64,000 bases of DNA from positions 129,828 through 193,827 of the forward strand of contig CAWJGF010000024.1 in the NCBI GenBank assembly GCA_963842335.1, written 5' to 3'. The notes under the pieces are model-generated. The model did no database searches. It saw nothing but the letters and a program-made list of their open reading frames with translations, and was not told the DNA's origin. The position numbers and the translations under genes are program-made. Below are positions 25,926 to 34,634 of the stretch, piece by piece; the stretch's first letter is position 1, and every line of letters begins with the position of its first letter. The DNA comes from PALSA-600 sp963842335. Lineage in GTDB: Bacteria > Actinomycetota > Thermoleophilia > Gaiellales > Gaiellaceae.

Positions 25926-26947
25926 AAGAGATCACCGTGATGGTCACCGCGTCCGGCGCGCCGGGGACGGCCGCGCTGCTGCGCGCGCTCCGCGAGAACG
26001 GCGAGCGCGAGCTGCGCCTCGTGGGCACGGACATGAGCGAGCGTTCGGTGGGCCGGCACCTGTGCGATGCCTTCCACGTTGTCCCGGGCGGGGCCGATCC
26101 AGCGTTTCCCGACGCGATGCTCGAGGTGGCGGAGCGCGAGCGGGTCGACGCCATCCTGCCGCAGTCGTCCTTCGATCTCGAGGGTCTCGCCGAGCACGTC
26201 GATCGTTTTCCGGTGCCGGTGCTCGTCTCTGGCCCGGCTGCGATCCGCCGTTCGAACGACAAGGCAGAGACCTACGAGCTCTTGCATCGGCTCGGCGTAC
26301 CGGCGCCCGAGTTCCGCCGCGTCAACGGCGCGCGCGCGGTCGACGCAGCTGCTCGCGAGCTCGGGTATCCCGAGCGCGCAGTGTGCTTCAAGCCCGTATT
26401 CTCGTCGGGCTCGCGCGGCTTCCGCATTCTCGACCCGACCGTCGACCGCGCGCACCAGTTGTTGCACGAGCGCCCGGGATCGGTGTCGATGCGGCTCGAG
26501 GAGGCGGTCGAGCTGCTACCCGATATCGGTGGCCCCGACCTCCTCGTGATGGAGCTTGCGACCGGAGGCGAGCGCACGATCGACGGCATCGGCAACGGTC
26601 GGGAGATCGTGCTCGGCCATCCGAAGACGCGCGAAGCGATGCGCGCGGGTCTCGCGATGTACTTCGTGACCCTTGCCGACGACGAGCTCATGGCGATCGG
26701 CAACCGCATCGTCGCCGAGCTCGAGATCGAGCACTTTTTCAACATCCAGCTCGTCGGTGACCAGGTGATCGAGATCAACCCGCGCATCTCGACGGTCGTC
26801 TACCAGGAGGACCTCAACATCCCGTACCTGGGCGTGAAGCGCGCGCTCGGCGAGATCTCCGACGACGAGCTGCGTTCGCTCGCACCCCGCATCCGCTCCG
26901 GCCGAACCGCACTGCGCTACTTCGACCAGCTCGAGTTCGACCAGTGA
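25922..26947 (+). CDS. ATP-grasp enzyme, carbamoyl-phosphate-synthase-like
   Basis: This 341-aa protein starts with an N-terminal domain (ITVMVTASGAPGTAALLRALREN). Its ATP-grasp domain has VCFKPVFSSGSRGFRIL as the nucleotide loop and QVIEINPRISTVVY as the Mg-binding strand (E-x-N-P-R). The architecture fits carboxylate-amine ligases found in polysaccharide and peptide-like pathways. It is clearly different from the two paralogous ATP-grasp proteins of this window, so this operon encodes two distinct ligases. GTG 25922 is chosen because of its overlap; an ATG at 25940 is an alternative. Confidence 0.8.
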   Translation: MKEITVMVTASGAPGTAALLRALRENGERELRLVGTDMSERSVGRHLCDAFHVVPGGADPAFPDAMLEVAERERVDAILPQSSFDLEGLAEHVDRFPVPVLVSGPAAIRRSNDKAETYELLHRLGVPAPEFRRVNGARAVDAAARELGYPERAVCFKPVFSSGSRGFRILDPTVDRAHQLLHERPGSVSMRLEEAVELLPDIGGPDLLVMELATGGERTIDGIGNGREIVLGHPKTREAMRAGLAMYFVTLADDELMAIGNRIVAELEIEHFFNIQLVGDQVIEINPRISTVVYQEDLNIPYLGVKRALGEISDDELRSLAPRIRSGRTALRYFDQLEFDQ

Positions 26948-26988
26948 CGGACCGAGGTCCGGACGTGTCCGCTCCGGGCGCGGGCCGC

Positions 26989-27032
26989 TGCCAAACGAGC
27001 GTGACGGAAGAGTGACGAATCATCCACAGGCC
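26989..27032 (+). repeat. 44-nt dispersed intergenic repeat, copy 1
   Basis: This stretch matches 48177-48220 at about 34 of 44 positions, sharing GCCAAACGAG at one end and TCCACAGGCC at the other, with GTGAC in the middle. Both copies lie in intergenic gaps. Related fragments (GTCACGGATCGTCCACAGG at 27098-27116 and GTGTGACGAACGATCC near 27163) occur in the same gap. The rest of this 216-bp gap shows no gene. Confidence 0.5.
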
Positions 27033-27163
27033 AAAAAAGCCCTGCACCTGAGCGTCTTCTCGCCTCGACTCCGTCGCCAAGCGACTGAGTCGAAACCGTC
27101 ACGGATCGTCCACAGGTGTCTCGCGCGGCCAGCCTGGTTGGTCAGACCAAGTTCGGCGGAAGT

Positions 27164-28111
27164 GTGACGAACGATCCCCGGAGGCTGCGTGTCACGCACT
27201 GTCCCGTCAACATCGCCGGCATTCCCTGGGAGAACGTGCAGGCGCTGCGGCGTCAAGGGATCGAAGCTCGGCTAGTCGTCTTCGAGCGAGGGAAGCTGCA
27301 CCACGAAGCCGACTGGTCGCTGGACCGGCATGGCGGGCTCGCGCGTCGGCTGGCGACGCAGTTCCGGGCGTTCGCGAAGCTCGCTCCGCAGACCGACATC
27401 TTCCACTTCTACTTCGGCTTGACGCTGATCCCCAAGTCGCTGCAGTTCCCGGCTCTGCGGGCGCTGCGCAAGAAGAGCGTCTTCCACTACCTCGGCTCGG
27501 ACATTCGCGGCAAGTCGCGTGAGGAGCTCGCGTTCGGTAAGCGCGCGGACGCCGAGATCGTGGGCTCCTACGACGCGATCCGCTGGGTTCCCGAAGCACA
27601 CGTCATTCCACCGGGGCTCGATCTGCGCGAGTTCACCCCAGTCCCGCCATCCGACAGCGCACGGCCGCTCGTCGTGCACGCGCCGTCGAATCGCGAGAAG
27701 AAAGGCACCCAGTTCGTGATCGACGCGTGCAACGAGCTCGACGTCGAACTCGACATCGTCGAAGGCGTGCCACACGAAGAGGCCCGGGCACGCTACGGGC
27801 GAGCGGACATCGTCGTCGATCAGCTGCGGGCCGGCTGGCACGGTGTCTTCGCGCTCGAGTCGATGGCACTCGGCAAGCCGGTCGTCACGCATCTGAAGCC
27901 GGACGTCGTCGAGCGGAGCGCCGAAGGCTTCGGCGTCCGCGTGCCAATCGTCCCCGCGACGGCCGACACGCTCGTCGACGCCCTGCGCCCGCTGGTCGCA
28001 GAACCTGCGCTCCGGCGGGAGATCGGGGCGGCCGGCCGCGCCTACGTCGAACAGGTGCACGACATCGATCGCGTGGCCGACCGCCTGCTCGACGTCTACC
28101 GTTCGCTCTAG
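27164..28111 (+). CDS. Glycosyltransferase family 4-like protein
   Basis: This GT-B enzyme has about 315 aa from the GTG at 27164, or 331 aa from the GTG at 27116. The later start is preferred because the earlier one lies in repeat-like sequence and homology appears to begin at LRVTHCPVNIAGIPW. Family features include FHYLGSDIRGKS, VHAPSNREKKGT and the donor-site segment GWHGVFALESMALGKPVV. It should add a sugar to the lipid-linked glycan. The stop is followed immediately by the GTG of the flippase gene. Confidence 0.82.
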   Translation: MTNDPRRLRVTHCPVNIAGIPWENVQALRRQGIEARLVVFERGKLHHEADWSLDRHGGLARRLATQFRAFAKLAPQTDIFHFYFGLTLIPKSLQFPALRALRKKSVFHYLGSDIRGKSREELAFGKRADAEIVGSYDAIRWVPEAHVIPPGLDLREFTPVPPSDSARPLVVHAPSNREKKGTQFVIDACNELDVELDIVEGVPHEEARARYGRADIVVDQLRAGWHGVFALESMALGKPVVTHLKPDVVERSAEGFGVRVPIVPATADTLVDALRPLVAEPALRREIGAAGRAYVEQVHDIDRVADRLLDVYRSL

Positions 28112-29545
28112 GTGGCCCTCGGCTCCCAGATGCGGCGCCTCGTGCGCCACTCGACCGTCTACGGCATCGGCGGCCTCGTCTCGCGGATCCTCGCGACCCT
28201 GCTGCTGCCGTTCTACACGCACTTCTTGCCGCCAAGCGCCTACGGCGAGGTCGAGATCATCACCGCCGCCACCGCGGTGCTCGCGATCGTCCTGCAGATG
28301 GGGATCGCCAGCGCGTTCTTCCGCTTCTACTTCGATGCGAAGGAAGCCGCCGAGAAGCTGACGGTCGTCCGCACGTCGTTCTGGTTCACGATGGGGATGT
28401 CGAGCCTCGGGCTCGTGCTCGTGGTCGCCTTCGCGGGACCGATCAGCCACCTGCTCGGCCTCGGCGACCAGCCCATGCTCGTACGCGCAGGCGCCGTCGG
28501 GCTCTGGGCGCAAACGAACTACCAGCAACTGACGGCGCTCTTCCGCGTCGAAGAACGCTCGACTGCCTACGCGATCGCGAGCGTCACCAACGTCGCCCTC
28601 ACCGTCGCGGCGATGATCGTCTTCGTCGCCGTCTTCCACTGGGGCGCAATCGGGCTCCTTGTCGGCAACTTCATCGGCACGCTCGCCGTGTACTTCGGCC
28701 TCCTCGCCTACCGCAGCGAGCAACTCGGGCTCGAGTTCGACCGCGCGCTCTTCCGCAAGATGCAGACCTTCGGGATGCCGCTCGTCCCCTCTGCGCTTGC
28801 GCTGTGGATGATCAACTTCATCGATCGCCTGTTCGTCTCTTGGTACAAGGGCATCGCCGAGGTCGGTGTCTACTCGGCGGCGGTGAAGATCGCGTCTGTG
28901 ATCACCTTCGTACTCATCGCATTCCGGACGGCGTGGCCTGCATTCGCGTACTCGATCGAGGACGACCGCGAAGCCCGCAGGACGTACGCGTTCGTCCTCA
29001 CCTATCTGCTCGCGTTCGCCTCGTGGGCCGCGTTGGGCCTGGGAGCGCTCGCTCCGTGGTGGACGGAGCTGCTGACCAATGCGAAGTACCAGCGGGCGCA
29101 AGAGGCCGTTGCGCTGCTTGCGTTCGCAGGGGCGGTCTACGCCGGCTACACCGTCCTCGCGATCGGCAGTGGGCGCGCTCGCCGGACGCAGCTGAACTGG
29201 GTCGTGTCCGGCGCCGGCGCCGCAGTCAACATCGCCCTCAATTTCTGGCTCGTGCCCGCCTATGGCATGGTCGGCGCGGCGATCTCGACGATTGCGGCGT
29301 ACGTCGTCCTTTTCCTCGGTATGACGTGGTACGCCCAGCGTGTGTATCCCGTCGCGTACCAGTGGCGACGGGTCATCACCGTCTTCTTCGCAGCGGTCGG
29401 GCTCACCGTGCTTGCCCGCGTCCCGGGATTGCCGCTCGCGCCCTCGATCGTCCTCGTCGCGGTCTATCCGGTCGTCCTCCTGCTGCTCGGCTTCTACCTG
29501 CCGGCCGAGCGAGCGCGTCTCCGGCGCCTCGTACCGCTGCTCTAG
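28112..29545 (+). CDS. Wzx-like polysaccharide flippase (MOP superfamily)
   Basis: This membrane protein of 477 aa has 12-14 predicted helices. Its N-terminal segment STVYGIGGLVSRILATLLLPFYTHFLPPSAYGE is split over helix 1 and a short loop, as in oligosaccharide flippases. The central helix pair carries VYSAAVKIASV and the FRTAWPAFAYS loop. It should move the undecaprenyl-linked repeat unit across the membrane. It directly follows the GT4 gene, so it belongs to the same glycan operon. Its 3' end overlaps a convergent gene by 4 bp. Confidence 0.9.
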   Translation: MALGSQMRRLVRHSTVYGIGGLVSRILATLLLPFYTHFLPPSAYGEVEIITAATAVLAIVLQMGIASAFFRFYFDAKEAAEKLTVVRTSFWFTMGMSSLGLVLVVAFAGPISHLLGLGDQPMLVRAGAVGLWAQTNYQQLTALFRVEERSTAYAIASVTNVALTVAAMIVFVAVFHWGAIGLLVGNFIGTLAVYFGLLAYRSEQLGLEFDRALFRKMQTFGMPLVPSALALWMINFIDRLFVSWYKGIAEVGVYSAAVKIASVITFVLIAFRTAWPAFAYSIEDDREARRTYAFVLTYLLAFASWAALGLGALAPWWTELLTNAKYQRAQEAVALLAFAGAVYAGYTVLAIGSGRARRTQLNWVVSGAGAAVNIALNFWLVPAYGMVGAAISTIAAYVVLFLGMTWYAQRVYPVAYQWRRVITVFFAAVGLTVLARVPGLPLAPSIVLVAVYPVVLLLLGFYLPAERARLRRLVPLL

Positions 29546-30096
29546 CGGCGGCGGCGCACGTGGCGAACCCCGGTGCCGACCGCGCCTGCGGCGGCGAGCG
29601 CGAGTGCGATTCCGCCGAGCACGAGGATGGGCAACGGTGGGCTGCTGCTCGTGTCGGCGACGCCCGTCGCGCTCGCAGCGGTCGCGGAAGTACCGGATGT
29701 CCCGGAGCTCGACGCAGCGGTACCGGGAGCCGGATCGTGCGGCGTCGAGTTGCCGAGCGAAACCAGCTGGCCGTTGGAGCTGCTGGACTGCATCGCCTTC
29801 AGCCCGTGCCCGACCTCCTTGGGCGCCGGCTTCCCCTGCTGGCGGTGCAGCGACGCGAGCAGCGCCGCCTTGATGTCGGTCGAGAGGCTCGAATAGATTC
29901 TCGCGTCCGCCGGAATGTGCTTCAGGGCGTCGCGGTAGCAACTCGCGGGATACGACGAGGCGATACGGCCGTCGTGATACCAGTCGTTGAAGATCCGGTC
30001 GCGGCATGGGACCGCGGCGCTCGCGCTGGCCGAGATTGCGAGACCGGCGAGCAGCGAGCCGACGAGCAGTGCGACGACGAACGAAAGACGCTTCAT
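29542..30096 (-). CDS. Secreted, membrane-anchored hypothetical protein
   Basis: This protein of about 184 aa has an N-terminal signal peptide (MKRLSFVVALLVGSLLAGLAI). A short conserved-looking domain follows, with paired cysteines (VPCRDRIFNDWYHDGRIASSY and PASCYRDALKHIP). Then come a Ser/Thr/Ala-rich low-complexity linker, one C-terminal membrane helix (PILVLGGIALALAAAGAVG) and a basic tail (RHVRRRR). This is a wall-spanning, membrane-tethered layout. The ATG at 30096 is preferred because MKR starts a typical signal; an ATG at 30105 is also possible. Function is unknown. Confidence 0.68.
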   Translation of the reverse strand: MKRLSFVVALLVGSLLAGLAISASASAAVPCRDRIFNDWYHDGRIASSYPASCYRDALKHIPADARIYSSLSTDIKAALLASLHRQQGKPAPKEVGHGLKAMQSSSSNGQLVSLGNSTPHDPAPGTAASSSGTSGTSATAASATGVADTSSSPPLPILVLGGIALALAAAGAVGTGVRHVRRRR

Positions 30097-30160
30097 GCAC
30101 CCCATGTTCCCCGGCCCGCATTTTCAACCCTCCTTGATGCGGTAAGGCTTTCGTAAAGAC

Positions 30161-31072
30161 TCAGCGCGGCCAGAAGCACGCGTCGTGGCACGAAGAGGCG
30201 ACCGGGACTCGCGCGAGGAGCTCGCCGTGCAGGTCGAGCACCGCCAGCGTTCCGTGCGAGAGCGACGCCGTGAGGACACGGGCGAATCCCTGCTGGACGT
30301 TGTAGGAGCCGATCGGGATGAGCGTCTCCCGCAGTTGCCGCCCCTCGAGGGAAAGCACACGCAAGGTCCCCGCGTCGCCGCTCGTGACATATGCCACCCC
30401 GTCGCCAAACGTGACGTGCTGCGGTGCGAGGTCGGCCGCGTGTGAGACCGATCCGATCGCGAGGCGACGGTCGGCGCCCGCCGTGATCCACAGTTTCCCG
30501 TCCGGCGCCATCCCGACGTCGTGGGCACCGAATCCGGGCCTCAGGTTCGAGTGGTGACGGAAGCCCGCGACATCGACGACTGCGACGCGCTCGGAGTCGG
30601 CGCCCAGTCCCACCCAGAGGCGACGGCCCGCAGCGTCGATCGTGATGTGGCGAGCCCAGCCCGGGAGCTTCACCCGTCCGAGGGCGTGGCCACGTACAAC
30701 GTCGACCGCGACCACTCCGCTGCGGCCCGAGTCGGTGATGAATGCGTGTCGCCCATCCGGGTGCGCCACCGTGTACCTCGGCTCAGCGAGCTCCTGCAGG
30801 ACATGCTCGACCCCGCCGGCTCCGATGATCGAGACGGCGCCGACGGCGGTGTGGCAAACGACGGCGCGTGTGCCCACGAGCTCGACCGACCGCGGGTCGG
30901 GAAGGGTCGCGATCCGGCTCACGACGCGATACGAGCCGAGGTCGACGACGGCGAGCCGCGACTCGGCGTCACACGTGACGAGCGCCCGCGGACTGCTCGC
31001 CGCGGCGGCCAGCACCGCGCGCACCGCGAACGGCGCGGCCGCGGCCAGCGCGATGAACTCGCGACGTCTCAC
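30161..31072 (-). CDS. Exported beta-propeller (YVTN-type) protein with Tat-like signal
   Basis: This 303-aa protein starts with MRRREFIALAAAAPFAV, a twin-arginine-like signal. Repeats of about 40 residues follow, each with a VxVVD or LxVL strand and a D-G turn (LAVVDLGSYRVVSRI, VVAVDVVRGHALGRV, VAVVDVAGFRH, LRVLSLEGRQL, LAVLDLHGELL). This is the pattern of a YVTN/SMP-30-like propeller. Such proteins bind ligands or partners outside the cell. No catalytic residues stand out. It is divergent from the HelD gene, 56 bp away. Confidence 0.75.
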   Translation of the reverse strand: MRRREFIALAAAAPFAVRAVLAAAASSPRALVTCDAESRLAVVDLGSYRVVSRIATLPDPRSVELVGTRAVVCHTAVGAVSIIGAGGVEHVLQELAEPRYTVAHPDGRHAFITDSGRSGVVAVDVVRGHALGRVKLPGWARHITIDAAGRRLWVGLGADSERVAVVDVAGFRHHSNLRPGFGAHDVGMAPDGKLWITAGADRRLAIGSVSHAADLAPQHVTFGDGVAYVTSGDAGTLRVLSLEGRQLRETLIPIGSYNVQQGFARVLTASLSHGTLAVLDLHGELLARVPVASSCHDACFWPR

Positions 31073-31128
31073 ACAACTCGTACGGCTCCGGGCTGCGCTG
31101 AGGTCCGGGAACCATCTAGGTTGACCAG

Positions 31129-33084
31129 GTGAGTCACCCGGACCTGCAAACGGAGCAAGCCTACGTCGACCGGGCGTACGACCACCTGGAACGGATGCGC
31201 CAGGCCGTCGCGCACGCCGGCGAGGCTGTCGACGGCGAGGTCGCGCAGGCTGCGATGGACGCCTGGGCGGCGCGGCGCCTGCGCACCTATGAGGACGCCG
31301 AACGAGGCTTGTGCTTCGGGCGCCTCGACTTCGAGCACCTCGCGCGGCCGCTCTACATCGGTCGCCGCTGGGTGCACGACGAGGAGCAACAACAGATCGT
31401 CGTCAACTGGCAGGCGCCGGCGGCGCGGCCGTTCTACACCGCGACACCACACGACCCGCACGGCGTGACGCTGCGCCGCCGCTTCCGCACCGACGGCCGG
31501 CAGCTGCTCGACATCGCCGACGAGGCACTCGACGGATCGATGCTCGACGGTGCGACCGTCGGCGACTTCTTGCTCGAAGAGCTGGAACGCACGCGCGGTC
31601 GGCACATGCGCGACATCGTGGCGACGATTCAGACCGACCAGTACCGGCTGATCACCCACGATCCTGCGGTGCCGCTCGTGATTCAGGGAGGGCCGGGCAC
31701 AGGCAAGACGGCGGTCGGGCTGCATCGCGCGTCCTGGCTCCTCTACACCCTGCGCGAGAACCTCCAGCGCCGGGGCGTGCTCGTGATCGGCCCGAACCGC
31801 ACCTTCATGGAATACGTGTCGCACGTGCTCCCCGCGCTCGGCGAGGACGCAGTCGAGCAGCGCGCCGTCGGTGAGCTCGTCGACGGCGTCGCGCCGAGCC
31901 TGCGCGACGCACCGAGCGTTGCCGAGCTGAAGGCCGACATTCGCCTCGCCGAGGTCGTGCGCCGCGCGGCCGCGCTGCAACTCGTCTCGGAGCCGGAGGA
32001 GCTCGTGCTGCGCCTCGAGGGCTCGTTCATCTCGGTCCGCGTGCGCGAGGTGCGCGAACTGCTCGACGCCGCACGCGAGCAGGGCACGACCTCGGCCGAC
32101 CGCGAGCGCTTCCGGATGAGCGTCCTGCGCCGCTTCTACGAGGAGTACGGGCGTGTCCTCGGCGGCGCGGCGTTCCGGGACTTCGACGAGGTCGTGGCGG
32201 CCCTGCGGACGAAGGGTTACCTCGACGGCGTGCTGAAGGCCGCGTGGCCGGTGGTCGCGCCCGATCGGCTCGTGCGCTCGCTTCTCGGCTCGAAAGCCAC
32301 GCTGGCCGAGGCCGCCGACGGGATTCTCTCGGACGCCGAGCAGAAGCTGCTCTACCGGCGAGGCGCAGGCTGGTCGGACGGTGACATCCCTCTGCTCGAC
32401 GAGGCGCGCACCGCGCTTGCTACTCCGCCGCGCCTGTTCGGGCATGTGATCGTCGACGAGGCTCAGGATCTGACGCCGATGCAGCTGCGGATGGTCGCGC
32501 GACGCGCGCGCGACGGCGCCCTGACGATTCTCGGCGACGTCGCGCAGGCAACCGGTGCGATTGCGTACTCGAGCTGGAACGACGTTCTGCCACATCTCGC
32601 GCGCGGAGACGAAGCGATCGTCGAAGAGTTGCTCCACGCCTACCGCGTGCCGCGCGAGATCATGGAGGTGGCGCTGCCGCTACTCGACACGATCGCTCCC
32701 GAGGTTGCGCCGCCGATCTCATATCGCACCGGCGCCAACGCGCCGATCATCCGCCAGGTCAGCGAGGAGCATCTCCTGGCCGAGGCCTTTCGCGAGTCCG
32801 AGCGCCTCGCTGATGCGGACGGGCTGCTCGCGGTGATCGTGCCCGAGCAATTGGCGGAAGCGGAGCTCGCCGGCACGCCGCTCTACGAGTCGGTGCCGCT
32901 CCTCACACCGCGGCAAGCGAAGGGCCTCGAGTTCGACCATGTCGTCGTCGTGGAACCCGCCCTGATCGCTGCCTCGCCTCAAGGCCTGCGTGAGCTCTAC
33001 GTCGCACTGACCCGACCCACGAAGACGCTCGTGGTCGTGCATGCGCAGCCGCTGCCGGCCGAGCTCGGTCAGTCAGCGTCGTAG
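31129..33084 (+). CDS. HelD-family superfamily I helicase
   Basis: This 651-aa ATPase resembles HelD/HelR, which binds RNA polymerase and rescues stalled complexes. The N-terminal about 120 residues are helical (coiled-coil-like), followed by YIGRRWVHDEEQQQIVVNWQAPAARPFY, a HelD hallmark. Walker A is GGPGTGKT at residues 187-194, Walker B is VIVDEAQDLTPMQ at about 443-455, and the C-terminal motif VI region is QAKGLEFDHVVVVEP plus LYVALTRPTK. The length is slightly below the usual 700-750. GTG is the likely start. It is transcribed divergently from the Tat-signal propeller gene. Confidence 0.9.
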   Translation: MSHPDLQTEQAYVDRAYDHLERMRQAVAHAGEAVDGEVAQAAMDAWAARRLRTYEDAERGLCFGRLDFEHLARPLYIGRRWVHDEEQQQIVVNWQAPAARPFYTATPHDPHGVTLRRRFRTDGRQLLDIADEALDGSMLDGATVGDFLLEELERTRGRHMRDIVATIQTDQYRLITHDPAVPLVIQGGPGTGKTAVGLHRASWLLYTLRENLQRRGVLVIGPNRTFMEYVSHVLPALGEDAVEQRAVGELVDGVAPSLRDAPSVAELKADIRLAEVVRRAAALQLVSEPEELVLRLEGSFISVRVREVRELLDAAREQGTTSADRERFRMSVLRRFYEEYGRVLGGAAFRDFDEVVAALRTKGYLDGVLKAAWPVVAPDRLVRSLLGSKATLAEAADGILSDAEQKLLYRRGAGWSDGDIPLLDEARTALATPPRLFGHVIVDEAQDLTPMQLRMVARRARDGALTILGDVAQATGAIAYSSWNDVLPHLARGDEAIVEELLHAYRVPREIMEVALPLLDTIAPEVAPPISYRTGANAPIIRQVSEEHLLAEAFRESERLADADGLLAVIVPEQLAEAELAGTPLYESVPLLTPRQAKGLEFDHVVVVEPALIAASPQGLRELYVALTRPTKTLVVVHAQPLPAELGQSAS

Positions 33085-33085
33085 T

Positions 33086-33259
33086 TCAGACCATGTAGTA
33101 GACGGCGAGCGTGATCCCGAGGGCGATTCCCACGATCACGAACAGCGCGAGGACGATGCCGCCGAGCACGATCGGCAAGGTCGCGGGCGCGTAGCCGTCG
33201 CGGGCGATGTCTTCGAGGTGGTGCTCCTCGTTGATCGCCCGTTGCACGAGAGACGTCAT
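33086..33259 (-). CDS. Small single-span membrane protein
   Basis: This 57-aa protein has a short polar N-terminus (TSLVQRAINEEHHLEDIARD) and one long hydrophobic helix (LPIVLGGIVLALFVIVGIALGI). No domain is recognised. The ATG at 33259 is chosen; an upstream TTG at 33277 would add six residues. Its stop is 1 bp from the HelD stop on the opposite strand. High third-position GC and a clean membrane helix support it as a real gene. Confidence 0.6.
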   Translation of the reverse strand: MTSLVQRAINEEHHLEDIARDGYAPATLPIVLGGIVLALFVIVGIALGITLAVYYMV

Positions 33260-33334
33260 GTGCGAATTGTGACGCAAACCTCAGGTGCCCGCCGGATCGG
33301 ACGTCCGAGCCGGGCCACGGTCGTCGCGATCTCT

Positions 33335-34588
33335 ATGTTCAGGCCTCGGATGAAGGCATCGAACGCGCTTCAGGCTCTTCGTGAGCGAAACCTCGTCCTG
33401 ATCGTCGCCTCGGGCACGGTCTCGTCGCTCGGGTCCGGGATGGCCCAGGTCGCGCTGGCGTTCGCCGTGCTGCGAATCGGCAGCGCCTCCGATCTCGGCT
33501 TCGTGTTTCTGGCACGCGAGGTGCCGATCGTCGCCTTCTTGCTGATCGGGGGCGTCTGGGCGGACAGGGTCTCGCGTAAATGGCTGCTCGTTCTCGGGGA
33601 CGCCACGACGGGGCTGGCGCAGGCGCTCACCGCCGTGCTCTTCCTGACGGGCAACGCGCACGTGTGGAACGTGGCGGCCCTGCAGGTGGTCTTTGGCACC
33701 GCGAACGCCTTCACGCGCCCCGCCTCGACCGGACTGATCCCGCAAGCGGTCAGCCTCGCGCATCTGCAACAGGCAAACGCGTGGTCTGATTTGAGTCGAA
33801 GCACGATGAGGATTGCCGGTCCCGCGCTTGGAGCGGCGATCGTCGTCGTCGCAAACCCCGGGTGGGCGCTCGCGGCCGACGCCGCGAGCTTTCTCATCTC
33901 GGGTCTGCTGCGCATGCAGTTGCGCATCGGGCGTACCGATCGTCCCGAGCGTCGGAGGCTGCTCGTGGATCTGCGCGAGGGCTGGGGCGAGTTCAAGGCA
34001 CGCACATGGGTCTGGGCGATGGTCGGGAGCTTCGGCCTCTTCCAGCTCACGCTCTTCCCGACGATGCTCGTGCTCGGACCTGTCGTTGCGAAGGCAGAGC
34101 TCGGTGGAGCGGGAGCGTGGGGAGCGATCCTCGCCTTTCAGGCCGCCGGCTCGGTGATCGGCGGGCTCGTTGGCCTGCGCTTCTCTCCGGGGCGGCCGCT
34201 GCTCGCGAGCTGCCTCCTGATGCTTCCAACAGCCGGGTTTCTCGCTCTGCTGGGTGCGGCTTCCCCGATCTGGCTGCTCTGCCTCGGCGGCTTCATCGCA
34301 TCGGCGGGGCTCACGAGCGGGGACATCTTCTGGGTGACGACGTTCCAGCGGCTCGTGCCCGAGCATCTGCTCTCACGCCTCAGTTCCTTCGACTGGCTCG
34401 GATCGGTCGCGTTGAACCCGATCGGCTACGCGCTCGTCGGCCCTCTCTCCGGCAGGATCGGCGTGGCAGAGACGATCTACTGCGCCGCGACGCTGAACGC
34501 CGCCGTCTCAATCACCGTCGCCATGCTCCCGGCGATTCGCGGCCTCCATTCCCACACGGAACCGGCCGCCGTGGCTCTGCAGGCATGA
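33335..34588 (+). CDS. MFS transporter
   Basis: This 417-aa transporter has about 12 helices. It starts in RNLVLIVASGTVSSLGSGMAQVALAFAVL and has GGVWADRVSRKWLLVLGD as motif A between helices 2 and 3. The set of features (RPASTGLIPQAV, WSDLSRSTMRIAGPALGAAIV) fits the enterobactin-exporter-like/TIGR00900 group. The substrate is unknown. The ATG at 33335 or the one at 33350 may be used. It stands alone between divergent and convergent neighbours. Confidence 0.88.
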   Translation: MFRPRMKASNALQALRERNLVLIVASGTVSSLGSGMAQVALAFAVLRIGSASDLGFVFLAREVPIVAFLLIGGVWADRVSRKWLLVLGDATTGLAQALTAVLFLTGNAHVWNVAALQVVFGTANAFTRPASTGLIPQAVSLAHLQQANAWSDLSRSTMRIAGPALGAAIVVVANPGWALAADAASFLISGLLRMQLRIGRTDRPERRRLLVDLREGWGEFKARTWVWAMVGSFGLFQLTLFPTMLVLGPVVAKAELGGAGAWGAILAFQAAGSVIGGLVGLRFSPGRPLLASCLLMLPTAGFLALLGAASPIWLLCLGGFIASAGLTSGDIFWVTTFQRLVPEHLLSRLSSFDWLGSVALNPIGYALVGPLSGRIGVAETIYCAATLNAAVSITVAMLPAIRGLHSHTEPAAVALQA

Positions 34589-34603
34589 CCCGACGCCTTC
34601 CTC

Positions 34604-34633
34604 CTGCTGCTGATGATGGTGCTGCTGCTGCTG
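34604..34633 (+). repeat. Ten-unit imperfect NTG trinucleotide repeat
   Basis: (CTG)3(ATG)2 GTG (CTG)4 lies in the 46-bp gap between two convergent genes, ending just before the PIG-L stop. It is a short microsatellite-like tract with no obvious role. Confidence 0.6.
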
Positions 34634-34634
34634 C

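Noticed and set aside
27272..30127. A 951-codon open frame on the minus strand across the GT4 and flippase genes
   Set aside because: It is antisense to two well-recognised genes; its Arg/Glu/Asp-rich translation is the usual high-GC shadow, with no domain or start signal.
31069..32637. A 522-codon minus-strand frame inside the HelD gene
   Set aside because: Antisense to conserved helicase motifs; its translation has no recognisable features.
34604..34633. NTG-repeat tract as a phase-variation switch
   Set aside because: It lies between two stop codons, outside coding or promoter sequence, so it has no obvious way to switch expression.
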